A DNA stretch of 64,000 nt from Sinohyriopsis cumingii (lineage: Eukaryota > Mollusca > Bivalvia > Unionida > Unionidae), in NCBI GenBank assembly GCA_028554795.2, contig CM068838.1, positions 130,643,428-130,707,427 on the forward strand, read 5' to 3'. Numbering within the stretch: the first letter of the stretch is position 1; every line of letters starts with the position of its first letter. Positions 12,850 to 22,579 of this stretch are shown here, piece by piece. A program made the translations under genes and the position numbers. The notes beneath the pieces are model-generated. The model searched no databases and was not told the DNA's origin. It saw only the letters and a list, made by a program, of their open reading frames with translations.

Positions 12850-13765
12850 TGACGTGAACTATGTACAAGTGATGAGAGGTCCAAGTGCAGCTTAAATCAG
12901 GTCAAAACCATTCGGGCTTGGAGCTAAACAGCCCCGCACCAACTCCTGCTCTAAAAGCATCGATGCATTTGGCGTTGACTAGGTTGGGTGGTACGGAGTT
13001 TCACAAGCGGATTACTGATGAAAAGAGTCCTTTTATATGTTGACTCTAGTGAAAGAGACGAGAAATCTATATGAATGTCCTCAAATTTAAACTCTTCTCT
13101 GGTGGAGGTATGGTACTGCTGGGATGTCAACTAGCTGGTGTACAATCCCATACTTCATAACAGCTTTTGCTTGTTGTTGATGGCCCTGAAACTCTTCCCA
13201 TCCCATCTGCTGGAGCATGCCGATAATCACCAAGAGTAAACAGTAACAGAGTCAATATGCCTGTTCCATCACTGTGCTCTCGATGGTGACTCCAAATACT
13301 TGTCATTATATGTTATCGCCAGTTCTTGACCATGATGGGACGATCCGTCTTTTATTTATAATCCAGATGACCTCACACTTGTCAGGATTAAACTCCATTA
13401 GCCCATAATTTTCCAATAATCGATAAGCGGGCTAGGTCTGCTTGTAATAAGTATGCGTCCTGGTCTGTGTCTGTTACTCTATACGGCAAGGTGTCGTTGG
13501 CATAAAAGCTAACAAGGGAAGTCGTTGATGAAGATCAAGAACAGCAGGGAATCCATGACCGTTTCTGAAGTGACTGGGCTGATGAAGATGACTTGCCTTC
13601 AAGCACAACCTGTTGGTTTCTTCAAGTCTTGGAGTCTTGCTTCGGATACCATAGCAATGAAGTTTAGCTACATGACGCTTATAATGGACTTTATCGAAGG
13701 CTTTGCTGAAGTCGAGCAAATTCGCATCGATCTGTCATCAAATTAATATCAAAATTGATAACATA
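12850..13765 (-). mobile_element. Decayed LINE reverse transcriptase fragment (CR1/L2-like)
   Basis: Minus-strand text begins with LDFSKAFDKVHYKRHVAKL (13717-13660), which is RT motif A with the catalytic aspartate. It continues with a YGIRSKT segment and, after frameshifts, AxDT-like text near 13500. Segments typical of the thumb and C-terminal part follow down to about 12900. The GHQQQAKAVMKYGIVHQLV region near 13180 matches the position of the conserved L-x-x-R-R ... Y-K-I segment. Many stops are present. Confidence 0.7.
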
Positions 13766-13961
13766 ATATAAAACATCTTCTCTTGTTATTCCACTTTTCT
13801 TTTTGAATGGAAAATTATCATCAAGTCTATGTTGATTGTTGGTGGTCGCAATTGTTTTTCTCTCCCCAACGCTGTGAATTACAAAGGTTTTACAATGCTT
13901 GGAAAATAACAGGTCTAACCTTTGGCACCAATGCTACAATACATTTTGTAAGATAAACACA

Positions 13962-14081
13962 GATATGCCTGGTGCTAAGGTCAGGGAAGTAGATATGCCT
14001 GGTGATATGGTGTGTGAAGTAAATATGTCTATGGCTAAGGTCATTGAGGTGGATATGTCCGATGACAAGGTCAGGAAAATG
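13962..14081. repeat. Four imperfect 30-bp tandem repeats
   Basis: Four successive 30-bp units begin at 13962, each starting GATATG or AATATG. In the plus frame each encodes a 10-residue pattern of the type D-M-P-G-x-K-V-x-E-V. The frame is open from 13899 to 14249, but nothing else supports a gene. Confidence 0.7.
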
Positions 14082-14249
14082 ATATGGCTGTCGATGACCA
14101 GTGGATCGCGGTCTAGAAGGGATGATACAGCATCAAAGTCGTGTTTCAAATTTGGAATTTTATTTATTTTCTTTTCATGGGATGTACAAAGGCTTTATGC
14201 GACGCTACTCCAGTTTGTTTTTGCCAGCCATCAAATAGGAAACGCTTGA

Positions 14250-17200
14250 AGACAAAGAATCTTTATTGAAAATAATTAATTTTAATTAATTTAATCGATA
14301 GATTGTAATATATAGTTAGTGTGTTACTTGTTTGCTTTTCATCATGCTTATATCTTATGCATAGCTTCATTTTGTAATTGACATTTGTCCAATATCGATT
14401 TAAGGGTCTACATCACTAGTGACATTTGTTTTGTAAACAACATAATACATAGCTAATATTTCTCTATGATTATAGATTAAATGTTTAGATTATTATTAAT
14501 GGAGGTAAACATGTTTACTTACATCCAAGTTTAGGACATTGTTTTTCAATTTCCTGATCTAGTTCACAACTTAGAATGTTTTAGATAGAAAACTGGCCTT
14601 CATCCTGGCCCTGTTATTTCGTCTTAACTTTTTATACAAATGTTGCTTGCTTCAAAATTACTCATTCCTTTTGTAACATCTGAAGCGGATACATTCTCTT
14701 TGTTGTTTGTGGTTTTTAATTTGAGTGGATTGATTTTTTCAATTATTCACTCGAATTACAATTCTCAATAATAGTTTCATACTTAATCATTATTTTGGAA
14801 CTATGTTGATTTCGTTCTAATGCAACAGAGACCTATGTTTGAAATGAATGTGACAATTTGCTCACTGCATACTGCAAACACTTGCGCTTGACAGATTATA
14901 TGCCCGCCTTGTTTATAATAATCCTCAATGTATGCACTATGTAGTATGCATGATTGACTCTTGAGATTATTGACCAATGGATCCAAGTCATTTGGACCTT
15001 TCATCAAATTATTAGTTTTTAACTAAATTTACAGTGCAGAAGCCATTGTTTTCCTATTAGACTTTAATTGATATAACCTCTGCCCTAATAAACCCAAGTC
15101 TATCAGTTTTTATATTACGATAAGTGCAAGCCACCTGCAAAATTGGTCAGGAAACATAAACCAGTTCTCTTCTATCAGTCAGTGACCTTTGCCTCTCCTT
15201 TTCACTCCAAAATCTACAGGCTTTATTTTCCAAAAGCAAGCTAACCACAGCTTTTGGGTCAATGAATGTGATGTAAAAATAATTGATAACTGAAAATGGA
15301 GAAGTTGAGTTCCAGTTGGAAAATAAAAGGATAACAGATGGGAAAAGGTAAATCATACCATATATTTCCCACCATTTGGAAGTGTATAAAAACCAAAACT
15401 ATGTTCTTTTCTTATTGCATCCGTTTCTATCATGTTATGTTTTATTTGGAGACATTAAAAAAGAGCAGTTCAAAACATCTATGTTGTGGTAATTTGTGTC
15501 AATATTGTTTTTAATTGCATGCCTTTGCCAAAAAGACACATAGGACCATAATACACTTACGTGTCCTAGGTTTCAGTTCTGTTGCACTGTGATATAGTTA
15601 TAGACAACATGCACAACCATAGACTCAAAAGCTTTGTATAATGCATATTTAAGGGAAAATACAATGGTTTAGATATGAATGGAAATATTGAGTTAAATCT
15701 TCATATAACAGTTGTCATAATGTATGTTCAGCCCAAGAATATGTCTGACTTTGCATGTCTCTCGATACGATCCATTGCATGGACAGGAAAAATGTACTAA
15801 TGATGTGTCAGTTTCATTGTAAAGAAAAAGAATTGCTTTGATATAATATATATATATATATTTGCTATAATAATTGGGTCAACGTTAAATAATTATAATT
15901 ACTGAATAATCTTTATTTGGCAATAGCTGCAATCATAGGATTAAAATAGTTTTGTGTACAGTCCAGCATCTAAAAAATGTTGATTAGCCTATGACCGGAA
16001 CTTCACAGTGAGTTCATCTTGAAGATAGTTTAGATCAACATATGCTTTGTTAGTATTTGAACACATTGAAAATTTATGTACCGACAAACAAATGTATGGA
16101 CTATATTGGAAAAATACTGGCACCTCATTCTGGCCTGACCAGAATTATCAGGACAGTAAAACCCAGTCGGATATCTTAATATAATTAATTGGTATGTAAC
16201 AGGTCAGGCTATTATACAATATATCTATGTTATAATGGGTCTTGTTAACCAAAACAGAAATGAGCTATTTATTGAGAGGTACTAAACGACATTGGAATAT
16301 AACCTTTGAGTGCCCTTGCAGAGGAGGAACATCACAACCATGAAGATTACAATTGCTATGGATCTCTCTCATATTCCCAATAAAACACGGGGCTACAGAA
16401 CAATACCATTGTAAATAACCGTCTTACTAACTAGCACAGTGTTATTGTTTCATCTATCTTTCTCAAATATACGATAAGGCACATTCACTTATATCTATAT
16501 AAAACTATGTCTATGTAAACTGTATCAATGTATCAGGACTGGAGTCTGAAAACTGCATTGCTTGATTGTATTGGTAATTCAGTGATTAAAGGGACTATTA
16601 GTCAATATGATTTCCTTTAATTGTAATATAACATGCGATGACTAAGACAAGTCATGCTTGGATTATTGTTTTTGCACAACAAATTAAAAGTTCAAGAAAA
16701 CAGGTAACAGCAAGCTTTCTATATCCAATTCTAATCACCTACACCATATCCATTATCGAGTTTTTTCTTTTCATTTTCTTTATTTAGAGGTCGAGTGTTC
16801 TCTTAAAATGATTTACATTTTATTTGTTACCCTTTTCCAAATGCAAGAAGTTCTGACAAACATTTTGACATACGCAAAAAGTGGCCAGATTCTTTTGTTC
16901 GTTGTAAAATCTACTTAAAACTTTATTTTTTTAATCAAACTCTTCAAAATTTATACTCAAAATCAAACCTGTTACGAGCGCCTGTAAAAAATACAGGGTA
17001 CGGGCAATGACTTTAAAGCAGAACTAATTTGCCATAACTGAGAAGCTGAATGTTAGTGGGAGTGTAACTTGCTGATATTAGAATTGCTTGATACCTTACA
17101 CTTGTGAAAGTTATTTGATATCCAATAGCATCCTGAGACTCAAAACTACAATATGTGACATTAATAATCGACATTCAGATTTGGATAATTCGGTTGATCT

Positions 17201-17320
17201 CCAAGTGTAAAAGGATCTCTACCATTCGGAAACATCCAAGGGTATAATATCTGTCTGAAACCTTTATAGGAAAGAAAGTATAGTTTCATTCATAAGGTAG
17301 TGTATACTGAAAATAAATTA

Positions 17321-17351
<31 letters not shown>

Positions 17352-18022
17352 ATAACTGGAAATTGTTTACACAAGTCCAATAGAGTGACAAGAATATAGT
17401 GTTACCTTGGAAAAGTAAATAATCTTATTATGATTTCAAGTCTTCAAATTGTGTTATTTGCCAGTATCTTTCCCTCTAAGCCAGTCAAAATATAATCAAG
17501 TGATTGAAGGATAAGGGAACACTTGCTATAAATTTGGGTGACCTAAACACTTTAAAGGTCTTGATAGTCACCTATTCAATAACTTGTTTTTCCATTTTGG
17601 TAGAGCATTCCTTAGCTGTCATTCCAACTTGATTTTTTCCATCAGGTTAAAAGATTGGTTTCTCGATAATGTTTATGTACTATTGAAAATTATTGCTAAT
17701 TTGTTGTGAAGAAAAGGATTCAGATATTTAGACTCATGATGGTAATTAGCATAGAAATAGAGAGACAACATTGAAATATTAACGTATCCTAACTATTAAT
17801 TATATGTAAATGGGCATTTGAAAATTGTATTTTGTTCTTGTTTCGGCAATCAATGGTGATCCTTTTGTTTGATTTCAGATGTGTCCTAAAAGAACATAGA
17901 CTTTGAAGATGGTGACATAACGTGTATCCAAGACATTAGTGCTTTAAAGGGTCAGGCAAAACTCTGACTTATGTGATGAAAGAGGTGAAGATTCAATGCA
18001 GTGTCTTTTTCCCAGCTTGGCC

Positions 18023-18072
<50 letters not shown>

Positions 18073-20400
18073 AATGATGACAATATCAATACATTTGCAG
18101 CGTGGAACAAAGAAGGTGATGCCTGGTGACCAGAAGGTGACAAACTATCAGTAAATTAGATAATCATAGTGGCATCGGCGAAAGTTTTGGATGAAATGCA
18201 AGAGAAATAGTTGTCATGTACATTTAAACACAACGTAGAATGCACAATAAAATCTGTAAGAGTGTGCTTCTAATTTGCATTATGGAAAAAAGGAACAGAA
18301 CAGATTGGGACATATAAAAAAAATTATGAACAAAACAGTGTTTGCTTGTATCTTGGCTTATTTTTTAACTTGCCTAACCATTAGACCATGTGAACTAAGG
18401 GCATGACATTGCATCTGTCATACATTGTGTGTCTGTCAGCAACTGCTATTTGACACATTTAACATCTACTAGACCAATACTGAACTAAAGCTTTCGCAGA
18501 GAAATAGCAGAATGAAAGGTTTTCGAATTTGTTCAAATAATGCTATTCCATCATCGAATATGTTTAGTAAAACAAAATGCAACAAACAAAAGCGCTTCTA
18601 AATGCTGTAGTGGTCAACTTGTCCAGTGCTGTTCCCATTCAAGCAATATGTAAGTGAATTGCACATTAACAGGCTTTGGCACGTGTAAGACATCAGCTTG
18701 ATATGACATATAGAAATTTAAGTCTGGTGCGTTCACTAAATTAAGTCTAAGAAATTATTTGTTGTTGGGTCTTAATATTACCTAATTTCATCCAATTGTT
18801 CAAACTTAACAATGAAAACTTGATCAAACATGGTTGTCATATGTAATATTTATGATATGCATAAATGGTAACTCTGCTATAGTTGGGGATTGGGCAGCCA
18901 TTCATGGTTTTGAGGGTGCAATATGACTCCAAGACTGCTTTCAAAGGGCATGTTGCTGCATTTTTCTGTTCCAAAATATGCGGCTATGAGATCCAAGACA
19001 GTGCTAACACAAGTTCAAGCACCCCACCCCCGTCAAGTCATATCATTCCTCGAGAACATACAAAGAGTAGTAGCATCCTGAGGGGTAAGCCATTCCCTAT
19101 GTCATTTAAGAGTTTTGTCCATTATCTGTATGGCCATGTAGATAAATGAATTGAAATGCTTTGAAGCACAGTTACTTGTGTTCGACTTAACTCTTGGGAG
19201 CACTGGTAAGTGTGGAAAATGCCGCATCCTTAATAACTGCAAAGCTGACATTTAAAAGCATTTGAAGAGTGGGGGATATAACCTCTGTAAGTAGTGTGTA
19301 ATATGTCTAACAAGATTTGTGCTATATAAATGATATGGTTTTGACTCTTTTCAACCTCAACCCCCTCACCAATTTTAAAAATGAAGAGACTAAGTAAAGC
19401 AGAATATACACAAAACATAGTCATTTCAGTAATTAATTTATTATTTCTAACCTGATTGCAACAAGGGTCCTTAAATCAATCATGTTGCTTGTATTTCAAG
19501 AATAGTTGGGTTTTTTACTAATATGGATGACATTTGCGTGGGTGAATCCATTATTTGCAGACAACAGGAGCTATGTAGTTCACTATCTTCGATAAGCTCT
19601 GAAGATAGGTAACTTTGAGTTGCATTGTTTTGAATCCATGTGTGTAAGAGTTTTGTGTACACTTGTTTGAGAAATACAAAAAAATAGATATTGCAGATAT
19701 TGAGTTGATAACTCGTGCTATTACCTTACACATATGTGTTAACAAAGAAGCGTCACCACTACTCTCAGAAATGAACATTTCCAGGAATCAGATAAGGACG
19801 GTGAACAAGCTCATTCGTTGCAATGAAAATAAAATGTTTAAATTTATGCTTTTGAAAATCTTAAAATACAAAATGAGAGCAAACTGCAATGTCTGTTCAG
19901 TACATGAGAGAGTTCATTACTAACAAATATAAAATGGACTATTAACAGTAATCTATACGTGCTTTACTCTGGAGTTAATGGTATAGTTGTTAACTCTGGT
20001 ACACGACGTTCAGGGTTGATTTGCAGCCACATAATATGGATTCATATTTGTGTTCCTATCAATTTTGTATTTACATTATAGCTGGTACTTAAATTTTGTG
20101 GTACAAAGCATCCTATCATTTTCATAGAAGAATCGTTATATGTGTGTGCTTAAATTTGTGGTTAAAGGAATGAAAGAAATCCACAAAATTAGTACACATG
20201 GATTTTCCTAGCTTTTTACATATGTTCCTGAGCACACGGAATTGGAAATAATTGCACATAATGCAGCTTAAATTAGCCATTTTTAAGGTCACAGTACTTC
20301 ACTAGCAATTTCATTTCTCTATTTGTCACTGTCTAAACTGGACATTATAAAATTGCGAAAATACACAATCGACAACCGGAATAGATTGTGAATTTGGCCC
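14250..20400. other. AT-rich DNA, no gene recognised
   Basis: Open frames are short and unsupported. Microsatellites occur at about 17320-17348, (CT)n, and 18024-18070, (GAT)n; the latter creates poly-Asp and poly-Ser frames. A short TA run lies at 15847-15860. The 88-codon plus frame at 18883-19149 has mixed, protein-like composition and could be an exon or the end of a repeat, but no motif or convincing splice site fixes it. Another plus frame at 19663-19923 is similar. Confidence 0.55.
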
Positions 20401-20429
20401 ATACAAAAGGCTACCAAATTAGTGAAGTG

Positions 20430-20562
20430 GGGCGATTTGGCGACAATGGGAATTAGCATTAAAAAACACCCTGTGCCTGTTTAGCGACAAGGGAAATTTA
20501 ACATTAACCACCCTGGGCCTGTTTAGCGACAAGGGAAATTAACATGGGAAATTTAAACAGGG
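20430..20562. repeat. Three imperfect direct repeats of about 44 bp
   Basis: The phrase GCGACAAGGGAAATT (first copy GGCGACAATGGGAATTA) recurs three times, near 20437, 20484 and 20526. It is followed twice by a CACCCTG(T/G)GCCTGTTTA linker. The repeats lie just outside the first recognisable gene of element B and are followed by a (CA)n tract. They may be part of the element's terminal region, but a matching right end is missing. Confidence 0.6.
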
Positions 20563-20573
20563 GAGAGGGATTG

Positions 20574-20604
<31 letters not shown>
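20574..20604. repeat. (CA)n microsatellite
   Basis: About 15 CA units between the 44-bp repeats and the first gene of element B. Confidence 0.95.
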
Positions 20605-20609
<5 letters not shown>

Positions 20610-20649
20610 AATAGACATTGGTTTTAAAAAGGTAGGCATGAAAGTCAAT

Positions 20650-20686
20650 CTCTTTTCGAGATCTATGAGTGGCCCTGAAAAGGGCC
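20650..20686 (-). terminator. Histone-type 3' end (stem-loop plus HDE), minus strand
   Basis: Read on minus, 20686-20671 is GGCCCTTTTCAGGGCC, an ideal histone mRNA stem-loop: a six-bp stem with a TTTC loop. It is preceded by AAA and followed by ACTCA. About 9 bases on comes a purine-rich CTCGAAAAGAG box (to about 20650), matching the histone downstream element bound by U7 snRNA. It lies about 30 nt beyond the stop of the minus-strand ORF at 20716-20946, the geometry found in replication-dependent histone genes. A near copy in opposite orientation lies at 21761-21799. Confidence 0.8.
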
Positions 20687-20694
20687 TTTGGTTT

Positions 20695-20723
20695 TATGTT
20701 AATATACCCTTAATATTAACATA
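20695..20723. repeat. Perfect 11-bp inverted repeat next to the stem-loop
   Basis: TATGTTAATAT (20695-20705) and its exact reverse complement ATATTAACATA (20713-20723) are separated by seven bases. They lie between the stop of the minus-strand ORF and the histone-type stem-loop. Confidence 0.75.
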
Positions 20724-20946
20724 GAGGGCATCTGTGAGATCTTCTTCTTCTCAAGCTGAGCCTGACTGCAGGGCCATATACTAACACCCTCTTTAGGCAT
20801 CCTTGCCTCTCCACATATATCCTTCGCATCCACAGGCTGGTGTCTGTTATATGGACAATAGTCCAGTTGGATCGGACATACATCGGTATGTCCGTGCGGA
20901 ACATCATTGATGAGATTAAAGTCGACAATTCAACTGTGGTCCACAT
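20716..20946 (-). CDS. Short ORF with histone-gene-like flanks, product unknown
   Basis: The 76-codon minus-strand frame starts at ATG 20946. Upstream, on the same strand, are a TATAAATA box (20998-20991), a GCATTCC cap-site-like box (about 20976) and an inverted CCAAT box (21035-21040). Downstream, about 30 nt past the stop, is a perfect histone stem-loop with downstream element. The predicted product has a basic C-terminus (RLSLRRRRSHRC) but shows no histone fold sequence, and no family was recognised. The ORF may be a decayed gene whose flanks are better preserved than its coding region. It forms a divergent pair with the gene at 21208. Confidence 0.45.
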   Translation of the reverse strand: MWTTVELSTLISSMMFRTDIPMYVRSNWTIVHITDTSLWMRRIYVERQGCLKRVLVYGPAVRLSLRRRRSHRCPLC

Positions 20947-20989
20947 GTTGGGGTGCCGAGAACAGGTGAAGGAATGCAGTGAACTGCGC

Positions 20990-21145
20990 TTATTTATAGG
21001 TAGAGGAAGGATTGAAACTGATTGAATTAGTTCACCAATCCAAACACGCGTTACAAAATTCAGTCAGCCCACGTCCTATCCGAAGAGAGTAGTCCGTGTC
21101 GTCATGTGGCCTATACAGATTCGCTAGCGCCTGTGCGCAGTCAAT
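20990..21145. promoter_or_regulatory. Divergent promoter region between the two histone-ended genes
   Basis: For the minus gene, TATAAATA reads from 20998 to 20991, with CCAAT at 21035-21040. For the plus gene, a weaker TATACAGA lies at 21112-21119 with CAGTCA (21138-21143) about 26 bp downstream as a possible initiator. The layout, two genes back to back with a shared region of about 200 bp, is the one used by animal histone gene pairs. Strength and start sites are inferred. Confidence 0.5.
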
Positions 21146-21207
21146 CCATGCGGCAGTTTTTCAACACGACGGAAACTCAGAAAACGATAAATTAGTGTGC
21201 ACCAGCC

Positions 21208-21741
21208 ATGGAGACTACCCAAGGGAACCCGGACTTACTTTCAGAAGAGGTGAACTGGGAATTTGTCGATTTTCTTACCTCGCAAGAATTTCTTCCGGAA
21301 CCTTCGTCATCTTCTCCTTCATTATCGCACGTGGAAAATTTTAGACAGAGACAGAAAGAAGAATTGGAGAAATTTATACAACAGCAAAAGGAAGCGGAAC
21401 AAGCTTTTCTCCTACAGCAACAGCAGCAGCAAACAGAAGAGGTAAGAAAGAAACAACAACAACAAGAAGCAGCAGCAAAGAAACAAGGGTGTGAAAGTCA
21501 AACGGTCACGGTACTGTTAGACATTTTAGCAGAGTTAAGAAGTCTGAAACAAATGTATCAGACTTCTTTATTACGACCGAAGAGAATACAACCTTCCCGA
21601 GCTAAACACTCCAACCCTGTAACTAAGCCTACCGTACCACCCTTAGTGATTTTAACCACATCATCATCATCAACATTACATAGTCCAGAAGTAGGCCTTG
21701 GCCATGGCAAAGGCTTAAGACAGTTAAAGTTGATTGCTTAA
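21208..21741 (+). CDS. Gln-rich coiled-coil protein with a histone-type mRNA 3' end
   Basis: The intact 177-codon ORF has a strong start context (GCCATGG). Residues 1-45 are acidic (EEVNWEFVDFL). Residues 46-95 form a Gln/Glu/Lys-rich coiled coil, then comes a short heptad-like LLDILAELRSL, then a basic, Ser/Thr/Pro-rich tail. No enzyme or DNA-binding motif was recognised, and it is not a histone. It lies at the left of element B, upstream of and pointing towards the other genes. Its stop is followed 20 bp later by a histone-type stem-loop instead of a poly(A) signal. The function is unknown; a small regulatory or scaffold protein of the element is possible. Confidence 0.65.
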   Translation: METTQGNPDLLSEEVNWEFVDFLTSQEFLPEPSSSSPSLSHVENFRQRQKEELEKFIQQQKEAEQAFLLQQQQQQTEEVRKKQQQQEAAAKKQGCESQTVTVLLDILAELRSLKQMYQTSLLRPKRIQPSRAKHSNPVTKPTVPPLVILTTSSSSTLHSPEVGLGHGKGLRQLKLIA

Positions 21742-21760
21742 ACTCACCCCTACCCCCAAA

Positions 21761-21799
21761 GACCCTTTTCAGGGCCACCCATGTCTCTCGAAAAGAGAT
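21761..21799 (+). terminator. Histone-type 3' end (stem-loop plus HDE), plus strand
   Basis: GACCCTTTTCAGGGCC (21761-21776) is preceded by CCAAA and followed by ACCCA. It is the canonical histone stem-loop with one weakened pair (A opposite C at the second position). The CTCGAAAAGAGAT box at 21787-21799 is a good histone downstream element. About 50 bp around it is a close inverted copy of 20646-20692. The next gene on this strand starts 780 bp later, so the signal ends the 177-codon gene only. Confidence 0.8.
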
Positions 21800-21930
21800 A
21801 GACTTTCAATTGCCAATAACTCAAAAAAAAACATTTTACCCCTATAGTACGTGTGAATGATGGAGTGTGTGTGTAAGTATAGCTTCTTATTTTAAAATCA
21901 AAACCCAAAGACACTTACCTTTATATCTAA

Positions 21931-21936
21931 TTTATT
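21931..21936 (-). terminator. AATAAA poly(A) signal for the CCHC gene
   Basis: On the minus strand AATAAA reads from 21936 to 21931, about 57 bp past the end of the zinc-knuckle gene. It contrasts with the histone-type ends of the neighbouring pair. Confidence 0.5.
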
Positions 21937-21992
21937 CTTTTATAAATATTTACAATCCAATTCACAATTCACAACATAACACTTTAAAAAGT

Positions 21993-22543
21993 TCATAGAC
22001 TTCTTCTGTCTCCTTGTTTACTCTCTCTGTTTTTCAATTTCTTCACAGTTACAGTCCTTTCCTCCTCTTCCTCCTCACTTTCTTCCCTTCTTCTTTTCTT
22101 CTCCTGTTTCTTTTTCTTCGCCTGTCTGCTTTCTTCCTCTTCTTCCTCTCTATCACTCCTATTCTTCTTCCAGCTCCTCTTGTTTCTTAGGGCAATCTGG
22201 AGACCAGTGTCCTTTTTCTTGACAATGATAACAGGTATCTTGACTTTTGTCTCTTTTAACCCATGTTTTGCTTTTTTGACGGCCTGGACACTCTGAAGAC
22301 CAATGCCCTTTCTTCTGACATATATAGCAAGTATCTTGACTTTTATCTCAATAGGAGGGTGAGTAGTCCCTCTGCTGGTCTGAAGAAAATTTTCAGATGA
22401 CCCCTCGCAAAGCTCTGATGAAAAGTTCGATTTGTGTAGTCTCGTCCATCGTTGTGCTCTGTTTGAGAGCGAAATGAATAGTGGAAGGACAAGACACACA
22501 CCCTTTCTATACGCTGGTCTGTCATGATTATAAAGTAACCCAT
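21993..22543 (-). pseudogene. CCHC double zinc-knuckle protein gene, frame-broken
   Basis: Two zinc knuckles can be read on minus: CYICQKKGHWSSEC (22329-22288) and CYHCQEKGHWSPDC (22233-22192). Both fit C-x2-C-x4-H-x4-C exactly. They are embedded in a duplicated 96-bp unit, each copy introduced by DKSQDTC. Such knuckles bind single-stranded nucleic acid. The knuckle frame has stops upstream, while a longer frame at 21993-22499 covers the acidic, Glu- and Lys-rich C-terminal tail. One or more frameshifts therefore separate the parts. A plausible N-terminus (MTDQRIERVCVLSF) starts around 22525. The gene is convergent with the 177-codon gene and divergent from PolB. Confidence 0.65.
22529..22535 (+). 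promoter_or_regulatory. TATA box before the DNA polymerase gene
   Basis: TATAAAG lies 51 bp before the ATG at 22580. The spacing matches the TATA boxes before the ATPase (54), the basic protein gene at 30293 (45) and the gene at 31308 (49). Confidence 0.55.
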
Positions 22544-22579
22544 GGTGTTTAAATTTTAGTCATCTGACGTTCTGCTATC

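Noticed and set aside
12609..12884. Poly-Phe, poly-Ser, poly-Glu and poly-Ile ORFs on both strands
   Set aside because: They are translations of the (TTC)n and (ATA)n microsatellites.
17952..18143. Acidic (poly-Asp) or Ser-rich protein
   Set aside because: Produced by the (GAT)n microsatellite. There is no start context, splice signal or flanking coding text.
20716..20946. A histone gene between the histone-type signals
   Set aside because: Neither this ORF nor its other frames give a recognisable H1, H2A, H2B, H3 or H4 sequence. Only the flanking signals are histone-like.
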